From contig JAEURQ010000004.1 of NCBI GenBank assembly GCA_016788425.1, positions 62,001-126,000 of the forward strand: a stretch of 64,000 bases of DNA, read 5' to 3'. The notes under the pieces were generated by a model that did not search any database, was not told the origin of the DNA, and saw only the letters and a program-made list of their open reading frames with translations. This document shows, one piece after another, positions 32,482 to 40,823 of this stretch (positions are counted from its first letter, which is position 1; each line of letters opens with the position of its first letter). A program made the position numbers and the translations under genes. The DNA comes from Chthonomonas sp. GTDB lineage: Bacteria; Armatimonadota; Fimbriimonadia; Fimbriimonadales; Fimbriimonadaceae.

Positions 32482-32968
32482 GGTCCACCTCCGCCAGGGG
32501 CGGTTCGCCCAACGCGTCATGCAATGCAAGGACGCTGATTCCGCCGGGCAGGTTCGCCGCCGGATCCAAGCTTAACCATGGTTGCATAACAAAGAGACGC
32601 TCCGCGACGCGCGGATGCGGCACGATGAGATCGCTCCCATCGCTAAACTCGGTGCGATAGCGCAGGCAGCCATACAGGATCAAATCGAGGTCAATTTGGC
32701 GTGGCCCGTTGCGGAAGGTCTCGGTGCGACCCAGGTAGTGCTCGGCGGTTTTCAGCACGCCAAACACCTCTTGCGGGGCGAGGTCGGTTTCGGCGATGGC
32801 CACCGCATTCACGAACGCCGGCTGGTCAGCGACGTACATCGGCGCGCTCGAAACCAGCGGCGACAGGCACAGCGAAGGGAAGGGTTGCCGCAACGCCGCC
32901 GCCGCCCGACGCACCTGCTGGGCAGGATGGTTGAGGTTGCTTCCCAGGGCGATGACGATGCGTGGCAT
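32468..32968 (-). CDS. folK: 2-amino-4-hydroxy-6-hydroxymethyldihydropteridine pyrophosphokinase
   Basis: A 166-residue FolK: MPRIVIALGSNLNHPAQQV, SAPMYVADQPAFVNAVA, GRTETFRNGPRQIDLDLILY and VPHPRVAERLFVMQPW, all conserved in HPPK, including the RxxRxGPRxxDLDLI Mg-ATP motif. It catalyses pyrophosphoryl transfer in folate synthesis. It sits between DUF488 and GspF-like genes, an unusual place; no other folate gene is nearby. It begins 1 nt after the DUF488 stop. Confidence 0.95.
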   Translation of the reverse strand: MPRIVIALGSNLNHPAQQVRRAAAALRQPFPSLCLSPLVSSAPMYVADQPAFVNAVAIAETDLAPQEVFGVLKTAEHYLGRTETFRNGPRQIDLDLILYGCLRYRTEFSDGSDLIVPHPRVAERLFVMQPWLSLDPAANLPGGISVLALHDALGEPPLAEVDHAGI

Positions 32969-32969
32969 G

Positions 32970-33482
32970 TTACGTAAACAGGTTCATTTGGCGCGGCGGC
33001 AGGTCGCGGCGCGCGATTGAATGCGGCACCAGGTCGCCGCTCACCATCGCGTGCAACACATCCACGCCGCGCTCTAGCAAGACTTCGCTCAGCACCGAGC
33101 CGCGATGACAGTGGATCGGGTTTCCGCAACCGCACATCATGCACAGGGTCTTGCCCGATTCTTGAGCGGCGATGATGCGCTCAATTCCGGCCTGAAAAAA
33201 CGGCCACTCCATGAGCTTGAGCGGGTCCATTTCGCCCTCGGTCAACACGGTTTCGTTGGTCGGTTTGCCGCCGAGCCGATCGCCCATGAAGATGTATTTG
33301 AGCCCGGTCGCATCCACCCGGTGAGCGAAGGTCTCCCCGCGAAAATCCTCCTGATACCGGCTATAGGGGTTGGTGCGGATATCCACCAGGTGCGAAATCT
33401 CTGGCAGCGCCAGCACGCGCGCCAGAAACGGCTCGAACGTGTCGTTGGCGTAGCCAATCGAATAGACCTCAGCCTTTGGCAT
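32970..33482 (-). CDS. DUF488 family protein
   Basis: A 170-residue DUF488 protein: VYSIGYANDTFEPFL, LVDIRTNPYSRY, a GDRLGGKP turn, and the metal- or thiol-like CMMCGCGNPIHCHRGSVLSE. The family includes proteins linked to nucleic acid or stress responses, with no settled biochemical function. The C-terminal stretch DLVPHSI is typical. It overlaps the GbsR-like gene by 14 nt and is co-directional with it. Confidence 0.88.
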   Translation of the reverse strand: MPKAEVYSIGYANDTFEPFLARVLALPEISHLVDIRTNPYSRYQEDFRGETFAHRVDATGLKYIFMGDRLGGKPTNETVLTEGEMDPLKLMEWPFFQAGIERIIAAQESGKTLCMMCGCGNPIHCHRGSVLSEVLLERGVDVLHAMVSGDLVPHSIARRDLPPRQMNLFT

Positions 33483-33999
33483 TTTGGCGGATGAAGCTGA
33501 TCGCTTCTTGCAGTTGCTCGTCGGTGCGAAACGCGTTGTCGTAAATGATGTCGATGAATTCGAAAATCTGAATCAGGCCCTCAAATCGCGAGCGGACCAG
33601 GTCGCGCTCTTCGCCGGCGGGGGTTTCGCCGAGGTGCGCCAGCATCTCGCGGATGGCGGTCTGGGTGGGGTCAATCTCGCGGCGCTTGCGCTCGCGAATC
33701 ACCTTGGCGAACATGCTCCACATGTCGTTGTCGGCAAGGTAGGTGTCCTTTCGATCGCCGGGTTGCCGAAAGCGGTTGACCACGCCCCAATCCATCAGGT
33801 CGCGGAGGCTCATGCTGGCATTGCCGCGACTGATGCCCAACCGGTCGATGATCTCGTCCATGCTGTGCGGCCGACCCGTGACCAGGAGCAGCGCATGAAT
33901 CTGGGCCATCGTGCGGTTGATGCCCCAACTCGAACTCATGCGACCCCACTCCATGATGAATTGGTTTTCGAAGTGGGAATACTGACCAGTTGGCTCCAT
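33469..33999 (-). CDS. GbsR/MarR family transcriptional regulator
   Basis: A 176-residue winged-helix protein: WGINRTMAQIHALLLVTGRP, then the recognition unit MDEIIDRLGISRGNASMSLRDL and wing WGVVNRFRQPGDRKDTYLA, as in GbsR-type MarR relatives. ATG 33999 is preferred over the upstream frame because TAAAAT ends 7 nt before it (34007-34012). It heads a tight minus-strand operon down to 27219 and is divergent from the PilZ-like gene, with an inverted repeat between them. The ligand is unknown. Confidence 0.88.
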   Translation of the reverse strand: MEPTGQYSHFENQFIMEWGRMSSSWGINRTMAQIHALLLVTGRPHSMDEIIDRLGISRGNASMSLRDLMDWGVVNRFRQPGDRKDTYLADNDMWSMFAKVIRERKRREIDPTQTAIREMLAHLGETPAGEERDLVRSRFEGLIQIFEFIDIIYDNAFRTDEQLQEAISFIRQNAKG

Positions 34000-34006
34000 T
34001 GCTCCA

Positions 34007-34012
34007 ATTTTA
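34007..34012 (-). promoter_or_regulatory. -10 element TAAAAT of the gbsR-like operon
   Basis: TGATAAAAT on the minus strand is an extended -10; 7 nt separate it from ATG 33999. The inverted repeat 34019-34047 lies just upstream. Confidence 0.5.
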
Positions 34013-34018
34013 TCAAAT

Positions 34019-34047
34019 GTCACCGTTGAGACTTTGCCTCCGGTGAC
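34019..34047. promoter_or_regulatory. Inverted repeat in the gbsR-like/PilZ-like divergent region
   Basis: GTCACCG (34019-34025) and CGGTGAC (34041-34047) are perfect 7-bp arms spaced by 15 nt between divergent starts. A dimeric regulator such as the adjacent GbsR-like protein could bind here. Confidence 0.4.
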
Positions 34048-34062
34048 CAATAATTGCAACAT

Positions 34063-34644
34063 ATGGCGGGCACAGGCATCTTCCGGAACACCCGGATGAA
34101 AGCGATTTCAACGTTCGGCGAGCTGGTGCTCGGCGGTTGGGTCGTGGATGTCACCAAGTCGCAGCTGATTTCCGACCTCGGCACCGCGGCGGAATTGGAG
34201 GCCGGTCAACCCTTTAAGATCGAGATTTTCGGCGCCCGTTACGACCTCAGGGCCGACGGTAACTTCCGTCAGCTCATCCAGAACCGGACGATTTTCGATC
34301 TCAGCAACGTCAGCGTGAGCCCAGCGACTGAGGCCGTGCGCATGGTGGTGCCGTTTTATCCGTGCGACATTCACCTCGACAACATGCGCGGCGAGGCTTC
34401 GGCCGTGGATATCAGCATTGAGGGCATCGGCTTTCTGACCAGCGCCAAGCTGGAGAAGGGCGACAAGCTACAGATTTATGTGACCTCACCCGAAGGCGTG
34501 ATTGAGGTGCAAGCGGACGTGCGCTACTGCCTGGCGACGGACCCCGACGGGTTCGAATTTCGCGCGGGTGCGCGGCTGACTTTTCCCGACCGCATCGGTC
34601 AGGCCAAGTGGATGCGCCTGTTTGCGAACCAGCTAGCCGCCTGA
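34063..34644 (+). CDS. PilZ-like domain protein, non-canonical
   Basis: A 193-residue protein from ATG 34063. Its C-terminal half has [19 protein letters not shown], matching the PilZ D/NxSxxG segment and following strands, then [21 protein letters not shown] canonical RxxxR c-di-GMP motif is not seen upstream. The N-terminal half ([20 protein letters not shown] ...) may be a second degenerate PilZ or YcgR-like domain. ATG 34096 is another possible start. Binding of c-di-GMP is therefore doubtful. It is divergent from the GbsR-like gene and converges on the ferredoxin gene, overlapping it by 12 nt. Confidence 0.65.
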   Translation: MAGTGIFRNTRMKAISTFGELVLGGWVVDVTKSQLISDLGTAAELEAGQPFKIEIFGARYDLRADGNFRQLIQNRTIFDLSNVSVSPATEAVRMVVPFYPCDIHLDNMRGEASAVDISIEGIGFLTSAKLEKGDKLQIYVTSPEGVIEVQADVRYCLATDPDGFEFRAGARLTFPDRIGQAKWMRLFANQLAA

Positions 34645-34881
34645 AATTCGGCGCGACTCGCTGCCGTTCTTTTCGATGTAATCCTTCCAGTTCGGCGGCA
34701 CATCGGTGTCCACGAAAATGGCGGAAACCGGGCATTCCGGCTCGCAGAGACCGCAGTCAATGCACTCGTCCGGGTTGATGTAAACCATGTCGTCGCCTTC
34801 GTAAATGCAGTCCACAGGGCAGACAGTCATGCAGGACTTGTCCTTCACTCCAACGCAGGCTTCAGTCACGACGTACGGCAT
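34633..34881 (-). CDS. fdxA: 7Fe ferredoxin (3Fe-4S/4Fe-4S)
   Basis: An 82-residue ferredoxin: [18 protein letters not shown], the seven-iron FdxA-type N-terminal cluster motif, then [17 protein letters not shown]. The C-terminal extension ([14 protein letters not shown]) is typical of FdxA. It transfers electrons in the cytoplasm. ATG 34881 has TACAAT ending 7 nt upstream (34889-34894), a leaderless-type promoter. Confidence 0.93.
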   Translation of the reverse strand: MPYVVTEACVGVKDKSCMTVCPVDCIYEGDDMVYINPDECIDCGLCEPECPVSAIFVDTDVPPNWKDYIEKNGSESRRISGG

Positions 34882-34888
34882 CAATGGA

Positions 34889-34894
34889 ATTGTA
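34889..34894 (-). promoter_or_regulatory. -10 element TACAAT of the ferredoxin gene
   Basis: TGTACAAT on the minus strand with 7 nt to ATG 34881; no ribosome binding site is visible between them. Confidence 0.5.
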
Positions 34895-34998
34895 CACTAG
34901 CCACCTACTTGAGGTTTTGCACCCTACAAACCTAAAGAACCGTCTGAGATTTGCCATTATTGTGGTTACGGTATTTATGCCGGGAAGGATAATTAAGC

Positions 34999-36090
34999 AT
35001 GAAATCGATGACAACTCGAGGACTTCTCGTCACCTCGCTCTTAGGGGCCGCCAGCTTTGTGTTTGCCGCCGACGAAAACCCGATCAAGGTGACCGGAACC
35101 GTCGATGTGTACTACCTCCGCGACTTTAACGAAGGTCCTGGCGATGCCAACCTGCGTTTTCTGGACACCCGCAAGAACAAGCTGACGCTCAACACCGCGC
35201 TGGCCAAGATTCGCTACACGCCGAAGAAGACGCCGTTTAGCGCCTCGGTCGACCTGGGCGTCGGCAAGATGCAGGACCTCACCAACGCGTCTGAACCCGG
35301 CGGAACCGATCGCTATAAGGTGTTCCAACAAGCGTTCGTGAGCTACGCTGGCAAGGCCGTCAACGTGGACTTCGGTAAGTTCGTCACCTGGGTGGGCTAC
35401 GAAAACCTTGAGCCCTCGGAAAATGCCAACTACAGCCACGGCTTCCTTTCGAACCTCGGGGTGCCGACGTACCACTTCGGTCTGCGGGCAGGCTTCAAGG
35501 CCAACGACATGGACCTGACCGCCGCCATCGTGCGCGGTTGGAACGAAGTCGAAGACTCGAACGGCCAACTTTCGTACGGTCTGCAAGCCAAGAAGAACCT
35601 TTCGGACAAGACCACGGTGACCGCTAACTTTATGGGCGGCGGCGAAGGCAAGAACGGTCAAACCGCGGGCATCGCATTTGCCGATGGCCTCAAGCGCGAC
35701 ACCTACACCTACGACGTGATTCTGACCCACAAGCTCGATGACACGACCGACCTCGCGTTCGAAGGTCTGTACGGCAACGCGCTGGGCAAGGGTGGCAACC
35801 CGAGCGCCAAGTGGACCGGCGTTAGCGGCTGGGTGAGCAAGAAGTTCAACGACAAGATGACGGGCGCGCTCCGCATCGAGAGCTTCAACGATAGCGATGG
35901 TCAACGCACGGGCACGGCCCAAAACCTGACCAGCGTGACCCTGACCGCTGGCTACAAGCTGTCGCCGAACTCGCACTTCCGCTTGGAACTGCGGGGCGAC
36001 CGCTCGAACCAATCGGTGTTCACCAAGGAGAACGCCGCTAACACGAAGAATCGCAGCACCCTGAGCGGCGCCTACATTCTGAAGTTCTAG
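34999..36090 (+). CDS. Outer-membrane porin, OmpL/BBP2-like
   Basis: A 363-residue exported barrel: signal peptide ending in ASFVFAAD, then VTGTVDVYYLRDFN, VDLGVGKMQD, AFVSYAGKAVNVDFGKFVTW and a Phe-terminated last strand (YILKF). VDFGKF followed by an SHGFLSNLGVPTYHFGLR block is typical of the BBP2/OmpL-like porins (PF07642). It would allow diffusion of small solutes. GGGAAGGAT before the ATG is a clear ribosome site, so this gene is translated from a leader; TTGCCA and TTTATG further upstream are a possible promoter. It is closed by a strong terminator. Confidence 0.85.
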   Translation: MKSMTTRGLLVTSLLGAASFVFAADENPIKVTGTVDVYYLRDFNEGPGDANLRFLDTRKNKLTLNTALAKIRYTPKKTPFSASVDLGVGKMQDLTNASEPGGTDRYKVFQQAFVSYAGKAVNVDFGKFVTWVGYENLEPSENANYSHGFLSNLGVPTYHFGLRAGFKANDMDLTAAIVRGWNEVEDSNGQLSYGLQAKKNLSDKTTVTANFMGGGEGKNGQTAGIAFADGLKRDTYTYDVILTHKLDDTTDLAFEGLYGNALGKGGNPSAKWTGVSGWVSKKFNDKMTGALRIESFNDSDGQRTGTAQNLTSVTLTAGYKLSPNSHFRLELRGDRSNQSVFTKENAANTKNRSTLSGAYILKF

Positions 36091-36103
36091 TCCCGTCGGA
36101 CAT

Positions 36104-36146
36104 AAAAAAGCCCGGCTTCCTTTGGGGAAGCCGGGCTCTTTTCTTT
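36104..36146. terminator. Bidirectional intrinsic terminator
   Basis: AGCCCGGCTTCC and GGAAGCCGGGCT form a strong stem, with A-rich sequence before and CTTTTCTTTT after. It serves the porin gene and, on the other strand, the ErpA-like gene ending at 36146. Confidence 0.9.
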
Positions 36147-36538
36147 TAGTGGCTGCCGCAGCCGCCCGAGCCGCATCCGCCGCTACCGCAACCGGCGGCT
36201 TGGCCGTCTTCGGTGGCAAACGAGTTGCCGCAACCGCAGCCGCGAACCGCGTTGGGGTTTTCGATCTTAAAGCCTCCACCGTGCTCGTCGTCCACAAAGT
36301 CCACAATCGAGCCGGTCATGTAACCAAGGCTGCCCGGATCAATGATGACCTTGACTCCGGCTTCGGCGAAAATTTGATCGCCCTCTTCGGGCGTGTTGTC
36401 GTCCAGCGCCATGCCGTACTGCAGACCGCTACAGCCGCCCCCGGCGACCCAAACTCGCAGGGCCGCATTTTGCTGGCCTTGCTCTTCCATGAGAGCCTTG
36501 AGTTCAGATGCTGCGCGATCGGTGAGGGTAATTGCCAT
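36146..36538 (-). CDS. erpA: Iron-sulfur cluster carrier, IscA/ErpA family
   Basis: A 130-residue A-type carrier: MAITLTDRAASELKALM, WVAGGGCSGLQYGMALDD (first Cys), IIDPGSLGYMTGSIVDFVDD and RGCGCGNSF (the Cys pair). These three cysteines bind the cluster. The C-terminus has an unusual extension of Gly-Cys-Ser repeats ending GCGSGGCGSGGCGSH that adds four cysteines. The gene symbol reflects the family and not a tested role. AGGAC before ATG 36538 is a plausible ribosome site. Confidence 0.9.
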   Translation of the reverse strand: MAITLTDRAASELKALMEEQGQQNAALRVWVAGGGCSGLQYGMALDDNTPEEGDQIFAEAGVKVIIDPGSLGYMTGSIVDFVDDEHGGGFKIENPNAVRGCGCGNSFATEDGQAAGCGSGGCGSGGCGSH

Positions 36539-36830
36539 GATTGTCTTGTCCTACGAAAATTGTGGCATAGATTGTCGCGATCTGGCCACGAATCTTTACT
36601 TGACTGTACACATTTCCATTTAGTTGCGAACGCAATATATTTCAAATGCCTGCGCGTAGGTGAGGCCTTGCATCGCGCCAGTATCTGTCTGCGAAAAGAA
36701 ACGACTCCTGTTGCCTCCCTAAGAGTTCAGGAGAGAAACTCTGAGAAATCAGCTATGATTCAGTTATAGGGGTCGAGACGCGTGACTTCAGAAAGTTTTC
36801 TGCTCAGCCTTCGGTGCAGTTTCAGTCATA

Positions 36831-36968
36831 ATGGAACCAATGCTTTTTTGTGAGACTGGCTTAGCCATAACACTACTTGCCATTCCTGCCTTACTGTTGC
36901 AGGGCGCGCAGATTCCTCGCCAAAACCGTGACGAATCGGAATCCGCACTCGACGGGAGGGAAACCTGA
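36831..36968 (+). CDS. Possible 45-residue membrane peptide upstream of the RM gene
   Basis: ATG 36831 opens a 45-codon frame with one hydrophobic helix (LAITLLAIPALLLQGAQIP) and a charged tail. Its stop overlaps CTG 36965 as CTGA; that CTG is in frame with the restriction-modification gene and follows GGGAGGG. The arrangement resembles the CTGA junction at 29854-29857, but the ORF is short and has no known homolog, so it may be chance. The surrounding 36539-36830 stretch holds no gene I can support. Confidence 0.25.
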   Translation: MEPMLFCETGLAITLLAIPALLLQGAQIPRQNRDESESALDGRET

Positions 36969-37006
36969 GTCAAACCGTCCCAGTACCAATCATCAGTCTG
37001 CTCGCC

Positions 37007-39460
37007 ATGGTGGACGCTTCAAGAATCGAAGCCAGCGGGAAGCTTGACCCGGACGGGCGATCATCGTTTGGACAGTTTCTAACGCCGCTTCCGACTGCCA
37101 GGCTCATGGCTTCGATGATCGGGCCGATGGGCGAGAGCATCAGAATTCTTGATCCTGGCTCAGGTATTGGAACTCTCTTTACTTCAGCCGTCGAAGAACT
37201 TGTGCTAAGGCCGGATCCGCCACGAGCAATCCATGTGGTGGCCTATGAGGTGGACGTTGACCTCCTCAGTTTTTTGAAGCGGACGATATTCCTATGTGAG
37301 TCTTTCTGTGCCTCACGCGGAATTGACTTCAAAGCCGAGGTTCGCGCTTGCGACTTCATCGCCGATACCGCCGATCGCTTGAGAGGGGGGCTATTCGACT
37401 GCGCGGAAAAGCCAAATTTCGACCTTGTGATTCAAAATCCCCCTTATCGAAAGATTGCCGCGAATTCGGACGCACGACGCTTGGCCGCATCGTTTGGGCC
37501 AGAAGTCGTGAACCTTTATGCCGCGTTCCTCGCCGCATCGGTTCGAGTACTGAAGGAGGGCGGTGAACTCGTATCGATAACTCCCAGAAGCTTTTGCAAT
37601 GGCCCTTACTTTAAGCCATTCCGCCATTTCTTCCTTGAGCGAATGAGGCTTGAGCGATTCCACCTATTTGGATCCAGGAATAAAGCGTTCCAAGAAGACT
37701 CGGTGCTTCAAGAAACGATTATCACCCACGCAGTGAGAACCGATTCACCAAATTGCTACGCAGTCCAAATCGCATCAAGCGAATGTGCGGAGGGTGATGT
37801 GCTAAGAAGATTTGCGCCCTTCAACGAGGTCGTACGACCAGGAGATCGCCAGGCTTTCTTTCACCTGGCTGCAGACGAACTGGAGGCCCGGACGGCTTCC
37901 AGAGCAGCGACACTCACATCCAGTCTCGGTGAACTGGGAATCAGCGTTTCGACCGGGCGAGTCGTTGACTTTCGCGTGAAGGATCACCTGAGGGCGGAGC
38001 CCGAAGAAGGTGCCATCCCCCTGATCTATCCTGCGAACCTAAGTGACGGGCGCGTTACTTGGCCGAAGGCCATCCGCAAACCCCAGGCGGTCGTGCTGGC
38101 TGACGACACCCGTTCCCAGACTCTTGAGAAGGGGCACTATGTTCTTGTCAAGCGTTTTTCATCAAAGGAAGAGAAGAGGCGCGTAACGGCTGCCATCGTC
38201 AGCCCAGAATCAGTGGATTCAGAAAGGATCGCGTTTGAAAACCACCTCAACTTCTTCCACGAGAATGGACACGGCCTTGACGAAACGATTGCCAAAGGCT
38301 TGGCTCTGTTCCTGAACTCTTCTCAGGTAGACGATCATTTCCGTCAGTTCAATGGACATACGCAGGTAAATGCGACCGACCTTCGCTCTCTTCGTTATCC
38401 GACCCGCGAAGAACTTAGCCGATTAGGGAACCATGTGAACGGAGCTTGGCCCGACCAAGCTGAGATTGACAGAATTTTCGACGAGGAACTCATGGCAGAC
38501 GAAACAGAACAAAACCCACAAGACGCAAAGAGGCGGATCGATGAGGCGATCCAGATCCTGACGGACCTTGGAATGCCGAGGGCTCAGATCAACGAACGGT
38601 CAGCATTGACCCTTCTTGCTTTGGTAAACCTTACTCCCGACAAGTCGTGGGATGAGGCGGCGTCCACCCCGATAGGCATCACCCCCATGATGGATTTCAT
38701 GAAAACTGCGTACGGCAAAGACTATGCTCCAAACACTCGTGAAACGGTTCGACGCCATACGGTACACCAGTTCGTGCAGGCCGCCTTCATCCTAGAAAAC
38801 CCGGATGATCCGGCAAGGCCAACCAACAGCCCCAAAACCGTTTACGTGATCGAATCAAGCGCACTCGCTCTGTTGCAGCAATTCGGCAGTGAGAAATGGC
38901 CAGAGCTTGCCAAGCAGTATTTGACAGCAGTACCCGCTCTCCAAACCAAATACCAGCAAGCTCGTGAGAGGCAACGAATCCCTATCGAGCTTCCCAAGGG
39001 CGTCACATTGACCCTCTCTCCAGGAGGCCAGAATGAGCTCGTAGTAAGAATACTAGAGGACTTCGCCCCCATATTCACGCCTGGCGGCAGGCCCATTTAC
39101 GTGGGGGATACTGATGATAAGAATGCCTTCTACGACAAGGATGCCCTTGCACACCTTGGAGTTGAGATAGAGTCCCACGGCAAGATGCCAGACGTGATTA
39201 TCCACCACACTGGGCAAGACTGGCTTGTTTTGATTGAGGCCGTCACATCACACGGTCCGATCAATCCCAAGAGACTCGAAGAGCTCAAAGAACTCTTTAA
39301 GGGGTGCAAAATCGGCCTCGTTTATGTGACAACATTCTTGACTCGCGACGCAATGAAGAAGTATCTGTCGGAAATTGCCTGGGAGACAGAGGTTTGGGCC
39401 GCTGATACCCCTGAACACCTCATACACTTTAACGGTGAACGATTCCTAGGTCCGTACTAG
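37007..39460 (+). CDS. Fused N6-adenine methylase and BsuBI/PstI-type restriction endonuclease
   Basis: An 817-residue single polypeptide. Residues 20-490 are an Eco57I/M.PstI-like adenine methylase: GQFLTPLPTARLM, SAM motif ILDPGSGIGTL (48-58) and catalytic NPPY (144-147). Residues about 495-817 match the BsuBI/PstI endonuclease: helical domain with ALTLLALVNLTPDKSWDEA, then catalytic region YVGDTDDKNAFYDKD, PDVII (Asp729) and IEAVTSHGP (Glu744). The native systems use separate M and R genes. By family the target would be CTGCAG-like (inference). ATG 37007 is used; CTG 36965 with GGGAGGG before it is an alternative adding 14 residues. GC is lower than in neighbours, suggesting horizontal transfer. 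Confidence 0.9.
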   Translation: MVDASRIEASGKLDPDGRSSFGQFLTPLPTARLMASMIGPMGESIRILDPGSGIGTLFTSAVEELVLRPDPPRAIHVVAYEVDVDLLSFLKRTIFLCESFCASRGIDFKAEVRACDFIADTADRLRGGLFDCAEKPNFDLVIQNPPYRKIAANSDARRLAASFGPEVVNLYAAFLAASVRVLKEGGELVSITPRSFCNGPYFKPFRHFFLERMRLERFHLFGSRNKAFQEDSVLQETIITHAVRTDSPNCYAVQIASSECAEGDVLRRFAPFNEVVRPGDRQAFFHLAADELEARTASRAATLTSSLGELGISVSTGRVVDFRVKDHLRAEPEEGAIPLIYPANLSDGRVTWPKAIRKPQAVVLADDTRSQTLEKGHYVLVKRFSSKEEKRRVTAAIVSPESVDSERIAFENHLNFFHENGHGLDETIAKGLALFLNSSQVDDHFRQFNGHTQVNATDLRSLRYPTREELSRLGNHVNGAWPDQAEIDRIFDEELMADETEQNPQDAKRRIDEAIQILTDLGMPRAQINERSALTLLALVNLTPDKSWDEAASTPIGITPMMDFMKTAYGKDYAPNTRETVRRHTVHQFVQAAFILENPDDPARPTNSPKTVYVIESSALALLQQFGSEKWPELAKQYLTAVPALQTKYQQARERQRIPIELPKGVTLTLSPGGQNELVVRILEDFAPIFTPGGRPIYVGDTDDKNAFYDKDALAHLGVEIESHGKMPDVIIHHTGQDWLVLIEAVTSHGPINPKRLEELKELFKGCKIGLVYVTTFLTRDAMKKYLSEIAWETEVWAADTPEHLIHFNGERFLGPY

Positions 39461-39593
39461 AAAACTATCAGAATGACCTCACCTTCTCTTTGCGCTAGAC
39501 TACAATGATGTTGCTTCATTGAGGCTCATATTCCCAACTTGAGCAGCAAAATAGGCGAACAACTAGATAGAACTCTACTTTCGCAGGCCTAAC

Positions 39594-39624
39594 GCAAAAT
39601 GCCCCGAGCGAAATCGCTCGGGGC
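39594..39624 (-). terminator. Intrinsic terminator of the PilZ/HD-GYP unit
   Basis: GCCCCGAGCG and CGCTCGGGGC pair around a 4-nt loop. On the minus strand ATTTTG follows, 28 nt after the PilZ stop at 39652. The remaining sequence of 39461-39593 shows nothing recognisable. Confidence 0.85.
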
Positions 39625-39651
39625 AGGCGGTGTTGGGGCCGCTGAGTACGG

Positions 39652-40035
39652 TTAGGCGTTGCGTTCTTCGAGCAAGTACTCGCCTTGCAGGCGGAAGAAC
39701 TCGTGAACGTAGCGCGCAATCTTTTCGCGCTCTTGCGCGGTTTGCGGAGTAAAGCGGAAGCCCACCGCGAAGAGATCGGTGTTCGGAATCGCGTTGCTGT
39801 ACCGAATCTCGGCGTTGACCAGGAACGGCTCAACGGCGTCCGGTTGCGCGACGTCAATCACGACGGTGGCTCCGGAAGTCACGCTGGTGCGTGAGCGAAC
39901 CTGAGCGCCACCAAGGCTGATATCGATGATCACGGATCGAATCGGATCGGCCCCTTCATGGGTGTAGATCATGGCGTATTCAAACAGCTCGAAGCGAGCA
40001 TGTTTTCGCATTTCCAAAGCGTCTTGGTTATTCAT
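39652..40035 (-). CDS. PilZ domain c-di-GMP receptor
   Basis: A 127-residue single PilZ domain with both binding motifs: RKHAR (RxxxR) near the N-terminus and DISLGG (D/NxSxxG), followed by the AEIRYSNAIPNTDLFAVGFRF strands. It should bind c-di-GMP and act through protein contacts. GAAAATCGGA precedes ATG 40035. It lies 10 nt downstream of the HD-GYP gene, in the same unit, so the receptor and a probable c-di-GMP phosphodiesterase are co-expressed. Confidence 0.92.
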   Translation of the reverse strand: MNNQDALEMRKHARFELFEYAMIYTHEGADPIRSVIIDISLGGAQVRSRTSVTSGATVVIDVAQPDAVEPFLVNAEIRYSNAIPNTDLFAVGFRFTPQTAQEREKIARYVHEFFRLQGEYLLEERNA

Positions 40036-40045
40036 TCCGATTTTC

Positions 40046-40762
40046 CTAGGCGACCTTGGCTGGTTCGACCTTGGATCTCCCTACTCTTTCAAAGATATTG
40101 GCAAGAATTTCCACAACCTCAGGGTCAAGTTTGCCAACCGCCGCTTCGTAGCGCAATATCTCGGCGGCTTGTTGAGTATTCATGCTCGATCGATACGACC
40201 GATTGCTAAGGAGCGCGTCGCAAATGTCGGCGACCGCCACGATGCGGGCCTCGCGTGATACCTCTTCGCCGGCGAGCTGATCGGGGTAGCCCGAACCATC
40301 GAGCTTTTCGTGGTGGTGCCGCACAATATCGCGAATGCTCGCCATTTCGGGCACGTTGGCCAGCATCACGTCGCCGATGACGGGGTGCATTTTGATGACC
40401 GTGTACTCGGCTTCGGAGAGCGTGCCCGGCTTTTCCAGAATCACGTCGGGGATGCCGATTTTGCCGATGTCGTGCAGAAGCGATCCGCGGGCCAGGGTTT
40501 CCAGCTGTTGGGCGTCCATGCCCAGTTCTCGGCCCATGATGGTGGCGAGAATCATGACGCGCTCGCTGTGGCCGCGAGTATAAGGCGACTTCGCCTCAAT
40601 GGCATTGACCAGCACACGCACGGTGGGATCCCAAAGCTTGACGACCTCGCGGGCGGGACTCTGCTCGGAGCCTAAGCCCCAGGCGACCTCGGGCGAATCG
40701 AAGCCCTCAGATTGACTGAGCGCATCGTAGAGCGCCTCTCTTGAAAGAATGTTTTGGAACAT
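40046..40762 (-). CDS. HD-GYP domain c-di-GMP phosphodiesterase
   Basis: A 238-residue protein. After a short N-terminal region the HD-GYP domain shows AKSPYTRGHSERV, SLLHDIGKIGIPD, the second-site HP in IKMHPVIGD, HHHEKLDGSGYP and VADICDALLSNRSYR, all residues for metal binding and c-di-GMP hydrolysis. No receiver or sensor domain is attached. ATG 40762 starts MFQNILSREALYDAL; the longer frame to 40816 is not supported. It leads the PilZ gene in one operon. Confidence 0.93.
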   Translation of the reverse strand: MFQNILSREALYDALSQSEGFDSPEVAWGLGSEQSPAREVVKLWDPTVRVLVNAIEAKSPYTRGHSERVMILATIMGRELGMDAQQLETLARGSLLHDIGKIGIPDVILEKPGTLSEAEYTVIKMHPVIGDVMLANVPEMASIRDIVRHHHEKLDGSGYPDQLAGEEVSREARIVAVADICDALLSNRSYRSSMNTQQAAEILRYEAAVGKLDPEVVEILANIFERVGRSKVEPAKVA

Positions 40763-40823
40763 GTGCGGACCCCTATCCTCTGTTCCCCCCGTTGGGTTGT
40801 TCCATACTTGGCACAAAAGTTAA

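Noticed and set aside
36788-36973. 61-codon minus-strand frame upstream of the RM gene
   Set aside because: No ribosome site, promoter or similarity; Ser/Lys-rich composition fits chance.
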